DNA from: Deltaproteobacteria bacterium
GTDB taxonomy: Bacteria; Myxococcota; UBA727; VGSZ01
Assembly (NCBI GenBank): GCA_016177705.1
Contig: JACOUT010000016.1
Location: 1 to 64,000 of the forward strand
Length of the DNA: 64,000 nt
Direction: 5' to 3'
A program made the translations under genes and the position numbers. A model generated the notes under the pieces. The model was not told the DNA's origin. It worked only from the letters and a program-made list of their open reading frames with translations, and did no database searches. Below are positions 26,053-34,877 of the stretch, piece after piece. Each line of letters begins with the position of its first letter. The first letter of the stretch is position 1.

Positions 26053-27795
26053 CTACCTCGCGGGTGCGTTTCTGAGCGTGTAGGCGCCGACCACCACCAC
26101 GCGCGCGCCCGCATCGAGGCCCTGCAGCACCTCCAGCAGCTCGCCGTCGCGCCGGCCGACCGAGATCTCCCGCGCTTCGAACTCCTCGGGCGCTACGTGG
26201 AGATAGACGACGCGCCGGCCGTCGATGTCGAGCACGGCTGCGTCCGGCACCGCGGTCACGCTCCGGTCGGCGCCTGCGCCGATCTGCACGCGCGCGAACA
26301 TGCCGAGCTTCAAGAGCCCCTCGGCGTTGGCGACGGTGAAGACGACCTTGGCCGTGCGCGTGACCGGATCGATCACCTGCCCCTGCGCGCGAACCGCGCC
26401 GGCGAAGCTGCGGCCGGGGAAGGCGTCGACGGAGACCAGCGCGTCGCTCGAGCCGAGCAGGCGCGCGAGCTCGTGCTCCGGCACCTTCGCCTCCACCGTC
26501 AACTCGCGCGGGTCGACGACGAGGAACGCTCGATCCCCTGCGCTCAAGATCTCGCCGGGCGAGACGCCGATGTCGGCGACCACACCGGCCAGCGGCGACA
26601 CGAGCTCGAAGCGGGAGGCGCCCGCGGAGGTGGTGAAGGCCGCGCGGCGCGCCTCGGCCCCTGCCAGCGCCGCGCGCGCGCTCGCCACCTCGACCTCCGC
26701 AGCTTCTCCCTGTTGCCGCGAGGTGACGCCCGCGAGCGACGCGAGGCGCGCTCGTGCCTTCTCGGCGGCGTCGAGCCGGGCGGCGGCGGTCGCTGCGTCC
26801 GCGCGTGCGCGCGCTTCCTCAGCGAGGAACGAGGCGCGATCCGGCGCCGACAGCACCGCCTCGACGACGCCGAGCACCTGCCCCTGCTGGACACGCGCAC
26901 CGAGCTGCGGAAACCCGCCCCGCGGCGGCGCGATGCGCCCGCTCTGCGGTACGAAGATGGCGGCGTGGCGCTCCGGCGGGGCGGTGACGGTGCCGGGCAC
27001 GATCACCCGATCGGCGAGCGGGCGCGTCTCGACGAGCGCCGTGCGAATGCCGAGGAGGAATTGCGACTCCTTGGCCACGAAGACACGCCCGCTGCTGCCG
27101 GGCGACGCCGGCGCAGCGGCGGGTGCCGGCTTTGCGTCCCCGTGCTCCTCGTTGCCATGCGCTTGCGCAGCGCTCGAGAGCAAGAGCGCCACGGCGGTGG
27201 CGACCGGCGCGGCGGCGCGAGCACGACGTCGGCGCCGGAGCAGGAGCAGCGCGCCGAGCGAGGCGACGATGATCATGACCGAGGCAACGACACCCCACGG
27301 AGCGCCACCGCGGGCCGGCGCCGCGCCAGCGAGAACGGGCGGGGGCCCGACCTCGAGGTCGGGGATGGCGACGACGTCGACCAGCTCGCCCGCGATGATG
27401 GTGGCGGCCACCGCGTAGTGACCGTCGGCGGGGAGCTGCACCTCGCCTTGATAGACGCCCGGGCTCTTGGTCGCGCGCGCGCTCGCCACGACGTCCGCAT
27501 GCCCTGGCGTCGATAAGCTCAACTCGATGTGCGCGCCTTCGAGCGGCGCGTTGCTCGCCCAATCCGAGGCGAGGACGCGCAGGTGCAGCGGCCCGCCCGC
27601 GGCCGCCTGCGTGGGCCAACGCACCACCAGCTCGATCGCCGCCGTCGTCGCGGTCGCGCTGCGCACCTCGGCGCTCGCGCTCGGCGGCGGCGGCGGCTCA
27701 CCGTGCTCTTCGTCGCCGTGCGCGACGACGCTCGTGGCCGCGAGCGCTTGGGTCGCGAACGCCAGGCACAGCAGCGAGCGTCGGGAGCGGCTCAT
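26053..27795 (-). CDS. RND membrane-fusion protein with an extra N-terminal periplasmic domain and second His-rich leader
   Basis: 580 residues, longer than usual for an MFP. Order: signal peptide; His-rich HGDEEHGE (about 27-34); a YtkA/FixH-like beta domain (about 50-165); a membrane helix near 175-195 followed by Arg-rich RRRRRARAA; a second signal-like hydrophobic stretch ending SSAAQA; a second His-rich HGNEEHGD; then the MFP proper with barrel-sandwich halves, a long coiled-coil hairpin (ARARADAATAAARLDAAEKARARL) and a beta-barrel domain. It looks like two exported proteins fused in frame. The MFP part bridges RND and OMF; the extra part may bind metal. It overlaps the OMF stop by four bases. 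Confidence 0.88.
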   Translation of the reverse strand: MSRSRRSLLCLAFATQALAATSVVAHGDEEHGEPPPPPSASAEVRSATATTAAIELVVRWPTQAAAGGPLHLRVLASDWASNAPLEGAHIELSLSTPGHADVVASARATKSPGVYQGEVQLPADGHYAVAATIIAGELVDVVAIPDLEVGPPPVLAGAAPARGGAPWGVVASVMIIVASLGALLLLRRRRRARAAAPVATAVALLLSSAAQAHGNEEHGDAKPAPAAAPASPGSSGRVFVAKESQFLLGIRTALVETRPLADRVIVPGTVTAPPERHAAIFVPQSGRIAPPRGGFPQLGARVQQGQVLGVVEAVLSAPDRASFLAEEARARADAATAAARLDAAEKARARLASLAGVTSRQQGEAAEVEVASARAALAGAEARRAAFTTSAGASRFELVSPLAGVVADIGVSPGEILSAGDRAFLVVDPRELTVEAKVPEHELARLLGSSDALVSVDAFPGRSFAGAVRAQGQVIDPVTRTAKVVFTVANAEGLLKLGMFARVQIGAGADRSVTAVPDAAVLDIDGRRVVYLHVAPEEFEAREISVGRRDGELLEVLQGLDAGARVVVVGAYTLRNAPAR

Positions 27796-29027
27796 GGCGC
27801 GACCTCGACGCCGACGGCGCTCGGCTGCGCGAGCGCGACCAGGGCGGCGGCGTGCGCCTGCACGTGCCGGCGCTTGGCATCGACGAGCTCGAGCCGGCTG
27901 CGTAACAGGAGATCGCGCGTGGTGAGCGCCTCGTCGAGCGCGAGCGCCCCGGCGACGTAGGCCGCCTGCACCTCCGAGAGGGCGCGCAGCACGTCGGCCT
28001 CGGTGGCCGAGAGTCGCTCCGCGCTCGCCTTCGCCGCGTGCAGGCGGGCGCGGGAGCTCACAACGGAGGACGTCGCCCTGCGCCGCAGCGCGCGCAGCTC
28101 GGCGTCGGCGTGCGTCGCCTCGGCGCGGGCCTGCGCGACCTCACCCGACTTCCAGTCCCAGACCGGCAAAGACACCGCCAGCGTCACTCCCGCGAGGTGG
28201 TCCGGGTCGATGACGTTGTCCGGCAAGATCGGCGAGTCGAAGACGCCTTGGCTGAATGCGTAGCCGAGGCCGAGGCGCGCGCTCGGGATGCGCTCGAGCT
28301 CGGCGCCGTCGACGACGCTCCTGGCGGCTTCGAGGTCGAGCGTCGCCGCGCGGACGTCTGCCCGTGTCATCAGCTCCGGTGGCGGCGGCAGCGGCGGCAG
28401 CTCGGGCCAGGTGGCCTGCTCGGCGAGCGCAACACAGTCGTCGCGCGCCAACAGCGCGCACAGCGAGGCGGTGTCGGCTTCGAGCACCGCCTGCGCGTTG
28501 TCCAAGGCAGCCTCCGCGAGCGCCTCATCGGCGCGTGCCAGCGTGGCCTCGACGGAGCCCGCTGCGCCTGCTTCGACCTTGCGGCGGGCGGCGGCGGCGA
28601 GGGCGCGCGCACCCTCGGCGATGTCGCGACGGACCTTGCCGGCGTCGACCGCCGCCGCGACCGCGCCGATGCCCGCCTCGACGCGGGCCGCGACCTCGAG
28701 CCGGGCAAGCGCCAGCTTGAGCCGTGCGCTGTCAAGCGCGCGCTCCGCGCCGTCCTTGCGCGCAAGCCGCGCCCCAGGCCAGGCCAGCTCCTGGACGAGC
28801 GCCACCTCGAGGTCGAGCTCTCCTTGGCGCGCGAACAGCACATCGCTGCTGACGGCACCCTCGACCTCGGGGTTCGGCAGCACCACGGCAAGGCGCTCGA
28901 CGCTCGCTTCGGCGACGGCGACGGTGGCGGCGGCGCTGGCGACCTCCGGGCTCGCCCGCCACGCCTCTTGCACGAGCTGATCGAGGGGAGCCGCGGGGAG
29001 CAGGGAGAGCGTCACGAGCACCAGCAC
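27792..29027 (-). CDS. TolC-family outer-membrane factor, system 1
   Basis: A 411-residue OMF with a short leader and two tandem repeats of long amphipathic helices and strands. It is Ala/Glu/Arg-rich with the pattern EAWRASPEVASAAATVAVAEA near 20 and QAEATHADAELRALRR-type helices near 300. In CusC/CzcC-like proteins these form the trimeric channel through the outer membrane. It is the first gene of a cassette OMF-MFP-RND-His-rich protein. The GTG at 29027 has no clear Shine-Dalgarno sequence. Upstream lie two gene fragments, so its native promoter region may have been altered by rearrangement. Confidence 0.85.
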   Translation of the reverse strand: MLVLVTLSLLPAAPLDQLVQEAWRASPEVASAAATVAVAEASVERLAVVLPNPEVEGAVSSDVLFARQGELDLEVALVQELAWPGARLARKDGAERALDSARLKLALARLEVAARVEAGIGAVAAAVDAGKVRRDIAEGARALAAAARRKVEAGAAGSVEATLARADEALAEAALDNAQAVLEADTASLCALLARDDCVALAEQATWPELPPLPPPPELMTRADVRAATLDLEAARSVVDGAELERIPSARLGLGYAFSQGVFDSPILPDNVIDPDHLAGVTLAVSLPVWDWKSGEVAQARAEATHADAELRALRRRATSSVVSSRARLHAAKASAERLSATEADVLRALSEVQAAYVAGALALDEALTTRDLLLRSRLELVDAKRRHVQAHAAALVALAQPSAVGVEVAP

Positions 29028-29107
29028 GGTGCCAACGGGAGCATGCCGCGTGCCGACACGCAGGCCGCGTCCGAACGGGCGCGGCGGTCGGACTGTGGCC
29101 GGACGGG

Positions 29108-29149
29108 TTACTGTTCCCGTCGCTCGATCAGTGAGTACACGACAGGTAC
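29108..29149 (-). pseudogene. C-terminal remnant of a heavy-metal RND pump gene
   Basis: The minus strand encodes VPVVYSLIERREQ followed by TAA. This matches the C-terminus of the second RND pump in this window (VPVVYSLIERREP), with roughly 80% DNA identity over this stretch. Upstream of it (higher coordinates) the reading frame meets unrelated plus-strand coding sequence, so only the last 13 codons of the gene remain. Confidence 0.65.
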
Positions 29150-29329
29150 CTACCCGAGGGCGGCAAGGTGGCGTCGGTGGAGCTGACCACCGAGACCAAG
29201 GTCTTCAAGGGCGAGAAGCCCGCGACCACTGCGGACATCGAGAAGGACGCCCGCGTCATCGTCGAAACGGACGGCGCCTCCGAGAACCCGAAGGCGCTGG
29301 TGGTCCGCTTGGCGCCAAGCAAGAAGTGA
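29144..29329 (+). pseudogene. 3' fragment of an exported protein gene (DUF5666-like end)
   Basis: Plus-strand codons from about 29144 read RYLPEGGKVASVELTTETK and continue to ALVVRLAPSKK and a TGA at 29327. The composition and the TETKVFKG...VVETDG layout resemble the C-terminal repeat of DUF5666-type periplasmic beta proteins. An in-frame TGA sits just upstream at 29131, and no start or signal peptide exists, so the gene has lost its 5' part. The fragment abuts the RND remnant on the other strand. Confidence 0.55.
29145..29154. repeat. GGTACCTACC direct repeat, copy 1
   Basis: This decamer recurs in the same orientation at 36352-36361, so the two copies bracket the second RND system. Copy 1 coincides with the boundary between the RND remnant and the plus-strand fragment. 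Ten bases is short, so a chance match is not excluded. Confidence 0.3.
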
Positions 29330-29356
29330 CAACGACCGAACGTCCGACACACCGCA

Positions 29357-29803
29357 CTACAGGCCCGTCCAAGGCGCGAGCATCTTCGCCTCGACGACGA
29401 TGTGATCCTGCACCTCGTTCATGAGCCGCATCAATCGCCGGGCGATCGGAGACCGTTGATCGATCAAGCCGATCGCGGCGCGCAGCGCATCGAGGGCAGA
29501 AAAGAGGCGCAGCGCGTCCGCTGCCCAGGCCTCGAACTGTTCGGGCGCCGCACGCCTGCCATTCTCGAACGCCGGAAAGATCCGGAATTCTTGAAGCAGG
29601 TGGTGCGCGCGCAGCTGCACGTCGAACGCCGCCAGCGCACTCGACACGTCGCGGAAGCCGGTCCAGTTCTTGCGGATCAGCTCGCCAAGCAGCGCGACCT
29701 CGTCATCGAAGGCGCGGTGATAGTGCTCTACGATGAAGTGGGTCTCGAGCCCTCGCGTGCGAACCATGGCATCGGGCGTGACGATTGAAGACGTGCCGTC
29801 CAT
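29357..29803 (-). CDS. Hemerythrin-like (HHE) domain protein
   Basis: A 148-residue cytoplasmic helical protein with the spacing of a hemerythrin HHE cation-binding domain. It has VEHYHRAFDDEVALLGEL near 26-43, RAHHLLQEFRIFPAFE near 67-82, and a late NEVQDHIVVEAKML near 128-141. His and acidic residues at these places would hold a di-iron site. Members bind O2 or NO, or protect or repair Fe-S proteins. A GGGGGAG sequence precedes the ATG at 29803. It sits alone between the two RND cassettes on the same strand. The role (oxygen/NO sensing or iron storage) is open. Confidence 0.75.
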   Translation of the reverse strand: MDGTSSIVTPDAMVRTRGLETHFIVEHYHRAFDDEVALLGELIRKNWTGFRDVSSALAAFDVQLRAHHLLQEFRIFPAFENGRRAAPEQFEAWAADALRLFSALDALRAAIGLIDQRSPIARRLMRLMNEVQDHIVVEAKMLAPWTGL

Positions 29804-29987
29804 TGAGTGGCTCCCCCCGGGGCTGGCGGCAGGATCCGAGAAACGTGCCAGGCCGGTGCGGCGTCCTGTGGCGGCGAGCAACGGGCAGCCGGGTGTTTTG
29901 GCCCAAGCGCGGTGAGCTGATCCGACCGTGGTTCTCTTGCCCACCGTTTGCCCTCGGATGCGGCTCATTGACGACGGAGACTGTGCG

Positions 29988-30521
29988 CTACGGGCAGATC
30001 TCCGCCCTGTTGCTGGCGTTGTCGCACAGGTCACCGCACGCAACAGGCGTCGGGTCACCGCCCCGCCGCGCGTTCGCCCGGCATGGTCCGCCGCTCCCCT
30101 GGTTGGGGCCGCTCGTCCTCACGAACTCGGACTCCGACGTCATCGTGTCGTTGGAGAACCTCCACGTACCCGACTCCTCGTAGTCGCCGTCGCTCGTGCC
30201 TTCAGGCTCCACGTCCTCCGAGGCTTCCCACTCGAGCGTATCGCCGGCGACGATACCGATGAACGTGTCGAGGACGTCTGAGCCGCAGTCGTCGGTGAGC
30301 GTGAACGTGCTCTGGTCGTCGCGCTCGCAGGTCGCGGTCACCTCGTCGAAGCAGACGAACGACTGGGTCCAGGTGCCCTCGAAGCGCGCGCAGCTCGCGC
30401 CGGGCGGCGGCCCGCAACCGTCGCACGGGCCGCACGACCCCGCAGCGAACAGACAGAGCGCGAGCCGCACCGCGGTGCTCCCATGGCGAAGCGAACTTGG
30501 CGTTGTCGAAAGGAGCATCAT
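29988..30521 (-). CDS. Cys-rich exported lipoprotein, unknown function
   Basis: A 177-residue protein with a signal peptide ending FAAGSC and a mature N-terminus full of Cys/Gly/Pro (CGPCDGCGPPPGASC). The domain that follows starts FEGTWTQSFVCF and has disulfide-type cysteines (TCERD, DDCGSD). The theme (a GTW start, Cys pairs, acidic strands) recalls the small lipoproteins at 9363 and 12792, but a real relationship is not established by eye. It is probably anchored to the outer membrane. It is located just past the stop of RND pump 2 on the same strand; function unknown. Confidence 0.65.
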   Translation of the reverse strand: MMLLSTTPSSLRHGSTAVRLALCLFAAGSCGPCDGCGPPPGASCARFEGTWTQSFVCFDEVTATCERDDQSTFTLTDDCGSDVLDTFIGIVAGDTLEWEASEDVEPEGTSDGDYEESGTWRFSNDTMTSESEFVRTSGPNQGSGGPCRANARRGGDPTPVACGDLCDNASNRAEICP

Positions 30522-30575
30522 CGCCTCACCCTCCCGCGCGGCTCGCGCGCCATCATCGCAGCTGCCAGCTACCCG

Positions 30576-33500
30576 CTACGCCTGCCCGTCGCCGCTGCGT
30601 GGTGCTGCGGCGGGCTCACGCCGCTCGATCAGGGAGTACACGACCGGCACCACCACCAGGGTCAAGAGCGTGAGCGTCACCAGGCCGCCGAACATCGGCG
30701 ACGCCAGCCGCTTCATCACGTCCGCGCCGACGCCGGAGGCGCCCATCACGGGGATGAGCCCGAACACGTTCATCAACACGGCCATCAACACCGGCCGCAG
30801 TGACTTGAGCGCGCCCGCCATGGTTGCCTCGCGCACGTCGGCCGCGTCCTTGATGCCGCCCTCGGCGCGTCGCTTGCGCCACGCCTCGTCGAGGAACACC
30901 ACCATGATGGCGGTGGTCTCGACCGCCACGCCGATGAGCGCGATGGCGCCCGCCCAGACGGCGACGCTTGTCGAGTAGCCGAGCGCCCACATCAGCAGGA
31001 TGCCGCCCGTGAGGGAGAGCGGCACCGACAGCATCACCAGCAGCGTCTTCTTGGTCGAGCGCAGCGCCAGGTAGAGCAGCACGAACACCAGCACGAGCGT
31101 CACCGGCAGCACGATCGTCATGCGCTGCTCCATGCGCTCGAGGTTCTCGTACTGGCCGGTCCACTTGAGCCAGGTGCCGGGCGGTCGGTGCACGCTCTTC
31201 TCGACGGCGGCCTTGGCGTCCCGCACGTAGCCGCCGGTGTCGCGCCCCACCAGGTCGACGTAGACGTAGCCGGCGAGCGCGCCGTCCTCGTCGAGGATCA
31301 TGGGCGCGCCGGGGCGCAGCTCGAGGCGGCCGAGCGCCGACAGCGGCACCTGCGCGCCCGCGGGGGTCTTCACCTGCACGCGCCCGACGCCGTCGAGCGT
31401 GTCGCGCAGCTCGCGCGGGTAGCGCACGTTGACGGTGTAGCGCTCGCGCGCCTCGATCACCTGGGCGACCTCCATGCCGCCGACGGCGCTCTCGAGCACG
31501 TCGAGCACGTCGCCGACCAGCAGGCCGTGGCGCGCGATCATCGCCCGATCGGGCTCGAAATCGAGGTAGCTGCCGCCGCGGATGCGCTCGGCGTAGACCG
31601 AGCGCGTGCCGGGCACGTCGCGCAGCGCGCGTTCGATCTGCTGGCCGACGTGCTCGATGACCTCGAGATCCTTGCCGAACACCTTGATGCCGACCTGGGT
31701 GCGGATGCCGGTCGAGAGCATGTCGATGCGGCCGCGCACCGGCTTGGTCCAGGCGCGGTTGAGGCCCGGCACCGCCACCGCGAGGTCGAGCTGCTGCACC
31801 AGCTCCTCTTCGGTCAGGCCCGGCCGCCACTGGTCCTTGGGCTTGAGCTGGATGGTCGCCTCGATCATCGACAGCGGCGAGGGGTCGGTGGCGGTGTCGA
31901 AGCGGCCGGCCTTGCCGAACACGCTCGCGACCTCGGGCACGGCGCGCAGCGCCGCGTCTTGCCGCTGCAAGAGGTCGGTCGCCGCCGTCACCGAGACGCC
32001 CGGCAGCGTGATCGGCATGTACAAGAGCGAGCCCTCCCACAGGGGCGGCATGAACTCGGAGCCGAGGCGCGTGAACGCGGCCCCCGCACCTGTGACCAGC
32101 AGCGCGGTCAGCACCAGCACGACGACGCGCGCGCGTAGCGCGGCACTGAGCACCGGGCGGTAGAGCGCGGTGATCGCCCGGTTGATGGGGTTCTCGCGTT
32201 CGGCGCGCACGCGCCCGCGCACCATGAGCCAGATGAGCGGCGGGGCCACCGCGACGGTGACCAGCGCCGCCGCCAGCATCGCCAGCGTCTTGGTCCAGGC
32301 GAGCGGGTGAAACAGCCGGCCCTCCTCCGCCTGCAGGGCGAAGATGGGCAGGAAGCTGACTGCGATGATCAAGAGCGACGAGAACAGCCCGGGGCCGAGC
32401 TCGGAGCAGGCCTCGGTCACCGCCTCCTTGCGATCGCGCGTCGGGTCGTCGGCGAGCTTCTTGTGGGTGTTCTCGATGAACACCACGATGCCGTCGACGA
32501 TGTCGCCCACGGCCAGGATCAGGCCGCCGATCGACATGATGTTGAGGCCGATGCCGAGGTAGCTCGTCGGCACCATCGAGATCAGCAGCGTCAGCGGCAG
32601 CGCTATCGCCACGACGGCGGCGCTGCGCAGGTGCAGCAGGAACAGCAGGATCACCAGGCAGACCACCGCCACCTCTTCGATCAAGGACTCGGTCAAGGTG
32701 GCGACCGCTTGCTTGATCAGGTCGCTGCGGTCGTAGGTGGTGACCAGCTCGAGGCCGGCAGGGAACGCCGGCTTCATCTCCGCGATCTTGTCCTTGACGC
32801 GCGCGATGACCGTGGCTGCGTCCTCGCCCTGACGCATCACCACGACGCCGCCCACGGTGTCGCCCAGCCCGTCGAGGTCGGAGACGCCGCGGCGCAGGTT
32901 GGGGCCGAGCTGCACGCGGCCGAGGTCGGCGATGCGGATCGGCGTGCCCGCCTCAGTGGTGCCGACGGCGATCTGCTCGAGGTCGGCCGTGCTGGTGATA
33001 CGACCGCGGCCGCGCACGTAGATCTCGCGCTCGCTCACCTCGAGGGTGCGCGCGCCGACGTCGCGGTTGCTGCCGCGCACGGCGTTCACCACCTTCGACA
33101 CCGACAGGCCGTAGGCGAACAGCCGCGCCGGGTCGAGCTCGATCTGGTACTGCTTCTCCATGCCACCTACGGCGGCAACCTCCGCCACGCCCGGCACCGA
33201 CGACAGCCAGTAGCGCAGCGACCAATCCTGGAACGTGCGGATGGCGGCGGCGTCGTTCTTGCCGCTCTTGTCGACGAGCGCGTACTGATAGACCCAGCCG
33301 ACACCGGTGGCGTCGGGGCCCATCTGCGGCGTTACCCCTTGCGGCAGCTTCCCTTGCAGTTTGGACAGGGTCTCGAGCACGCGTGAGCGTGCCCAGTACA
33401 GATCGGTGCCGTCCTCGAAGATGACGTAGACGAAGGACATGCCGAACATCGAGAAGCCGCGCACCACGCGAACCTTGGGGCTCGCGAGCATCGAGGTGAC

Positions 33501-33707
33501 CAGCGGGTAGGTGACCTGGTCCTCGACCAGCTCCGGGCTTCGCCCCATCCACTCGGAGAACAGGATCACCTGCGTGTCGGAGAGGTCGGGGATGGCGTCG
33601 ATGCGGATGCTGCGCAGCGACCACGCGCCCCAGAGCGCGAGCGCGAGCGCGGCGGCGAGCGCGAGCTGCCAGTAGCGCATCGACAGGCGGATGACCCGCT
33701 CGATCAC
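30576..33707 (-). CDS. Heavy-metal efflux RND transporter (CusA family), system 2
   Basis: 1043 residues. CusA-type tracts: IRIDAIPDLSDTQVILFSEW near 33, QVTYPLVTSMLASPKVRVVRGFSMFGMSFVYVIFEDGTDLYWARSRV, and the TM4 segment GGLILAVGDIVDGIVVFIENTHKKL. The periplasmic cleft and TM segments contain Met residues, and the DG/IVD acidic relay is typical of monovalent Cu/Ag pumps. A late VAWAGAIALIGVAVETTAIMVVFLDEAW is also CusA-like. It probably expels Cu+ or Ag+. It forms a tripartite system with the MFP (1 base upstream) and OMF of the same operon. It ends VPVVYSLIERRE, of which a fragment exists at 29108-29149. Confidence 0.95.
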   Translation of the reverse strand: MIERVIRLSMRYWQLALAAALALALWGAWSLRSIRIDAIPDLSDTQVILFSEWMGRSPELVEDQVTYPLVTSMLASPKVRVVRGFSMFGMSFVYVIFEDGTDLYWARSRVLETLSKLQGKLPQGVTPQMGPDATGVGWVYQYALVDKSGKNDAAAIRTFQDWSLRYWLSSVPGVAEVAAVGGMEKQYQIELDPARLFAYGLSVSKVVNAVRGSNRDVGARTLEVSEREIYVRGRGRITSTADLEQIAVGTTEAGTPIRIADLGRVQLGPNLRRGVSDLDGLGDTVGGVVVMRQGEDAATVIARVKDKIAEMKPAFPAGLELVTTYDRSDLIKQAVATLTESLIEEVAVVCLVILLFLLHLRSAAVVAIALPLTLLISMVPTSYLGIGLNIMSIGGLILAVGDIVDGIVVFIENTHKKLADDPTRDRKEAVTEACSELGPGLFSSLLIIAVSFLPIFALQAEEGRLFHPLAWTKTLAMLAAALVTVAVAPPLIWLMVRGRVRAERENPINRAITALYRPVLSAALRARVVVLVLTALLVTGAGAAFTRLGSEFMPPLWEGSLLYMPITLPGVSVTAATDLLQRQDAALRAVPEVASVFGKAGRFDTATDPSPLSMIEATIQLKPKDQWRPGLTEEELVQQLDLAVAVPGLNRAWTKPVRGRIDMLSTGIRTQVGIKVFGKDLEVIEHVGQQIERALRDVPGTRSVYAERIRGGSYLDFEPDRAMIARHGLLVGDVLDVLESAVGGMEVAQVIEARERYTVNVRYPRELRDTLDGVGRVQVKTPAGAQVPLSALGRLELRPGAPMILDEDGALAGYVYVDLVGRDTGGYVRDAKAAVEKSVHRPPGTWLKWTGQYENLERMEQRMTIVLPVTLVLVFVLLYLALRSTKKTLLVMLSVPLSLTGGILLMWALGYSTSVAVWAGAIALIGVAVETTAIMVVFLDEAWRKRRAEGGIKDAADVREATMAGALKSLRPVLMAVLMNVFGLIPVMGASGVGADVMKRLASPMFGGLVTLTLLTLVVVPVVYSLIERREPAAAPRSGDGQA

Positions 33708-33708
33708 G

Positions 33709-34854
33709 TCACCCTCCGCCGTGGCCGGCGTGGCCCTGTGGCGCGGCGCCCTCTCTGAGCGCGGCTTGCAGGCGGCTCTCGGCGTCGATCAGGAAGCTCG
33801 CGCGCACCACCACGTCGTCGCCTGCGCCGACGCCCGAGAGGACCACGAAGCCGTCGCCGACGCGCGGCCCGAGCACCACCTCCCTCGGCTCGAAGCGCGT
33901 GGCGGCGGACTTGAGGAACACCAACCTGCGCGCGCCGGTGTCGATGACGGCGTCGGCGGGCACGAGCAAGACCTCGCCGAGGTCCTTGGCGATGGTGACG
34001 GTGGCATACATGCCGGGCTTGAGCGCCCCGTCGGGGTTCTTCAGCTCGATGCGCGCCCGGCCGGTGCGCGTCGCCACGTCGAGCTCGGGATAGACGTAGG
34101 CCACCTTGGCCGTGATGGCGCGCCCCGGCTGCGATGGCAGATCGATGTTGACGTCGTCGCCCGCCTTCACGAGCGCGATCTCTGTCTCGTAGAGCGACGC
34201 GACCACCCACACGTCGCCGAGATCGGCGATGCGGTACAGGTGCATGTCCGGCGTAGCGTAGATTCCCTGCACCGCCATCTTCTCGACGACCACGCCGCTC
34301 GACGGCGCCTCGACGGCCAGGCTGCGCTTGACGGTGCCGCTCTGCTTGAGCGCGGCGAGATCGCGCGGCGACACACCCCACGCCGCCAGCCGATCGAGCG
34401 CCCCCTGCGCCACCTTCTTGCCGATCTCGCCCTGCCCGCGCGCCGCCAGGTACTCCTGCTGGGTGGCGACCAGCTCGGGGCTGTAGAGCCGGTAGAGCAA
34501 CTGGCCCTTCTTGACCTGCTGGCCGACCGCGTTGACGAAGATCTCGTCGATGAAGCCGGCGATGCGCGTGTGCACGTGCGCCTCGCGCCGCTCGTCGACC
34601 TGCACCACGGCCACGGTGCGCAGCGTCGGCGCGACGCGTTGCTGCTCGAGCCGCGCGGTGGCGAGGCCGATGCGCTGCTGCTGCACGGCCGGCACCTCGA
34701 TGGGTACGCGCGGCTCGTCCTTGGGCGGTGCAGCCGGCGGCGACGGGGGCGACGGGGGAGCGGCGTGACCCGCATGACCCTCGTGTTGCGCGGCGGCGCC
34801 GTGCGCGAACAGCGCGAGCGCGAGCGCCCCCGCGGCGGCGAACGACCGGACCAT
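33709..34854 (-). CDS. RND membrane-fusion protein (CusB-like), system 2
   Basis: A 381-residue exported protein with signal MVRSFAAAGALALALFAHGAAA. A His-rich HEGHAGHAAPPSPP follows at the mature N-terminus, and there is a matching GHAGHGGG at the C-terminus; both are likely metal sites. The adaptor body has the lipoyl-like VHTRIAGFIDEIFVNAVGQQVKKGQLLYRLYSPELVATQQEYLAA and a beta barrel. A DMHLYRIADLGDVWVVASLYE segment is characteristic of CusB. The ATG at 34854 has GAGAGG six bases before it. An alternative ATG at 34878 overlaps the OMF stop and would add eight residues. Confidence 0.92.
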   Translation of the reverse strand: MVRSFAAAGALALALFAHGAAAQHEGHAGHAAPPSPPSPPAAPPKDEPRVPIEVPAVQQQRIGLATARLEQQRVAPTLRTVAVVQVDERREAHVHTRIAGFIDEIFVNAVGQQVKKGQLLYRLYSPELVATQQEYLAARGQGEIGKKVAQGALDRLAAWGVSPRDLAALKQSGTVKRSLAVEAPSSGVVVEKMAVQGIYATPDMHLYRIADLGDVWVVASLYETEIALVKAGDDVNIDLPSQPGRAITAKVAYVYPELDVATRTGRARIELKNPDGALKPGMYATVTIAKDLGEVLLVPADAVIDTGARRLVFLKSAATRFEPREVVLGPRVGDGFVVLSGVGAGDDVVVRASFLIDAESRLQAALREGAAPQGHAGHGGG

Positions 34855-34877
34855 GCGGTGCCTCTCGTCGGTGCGCA

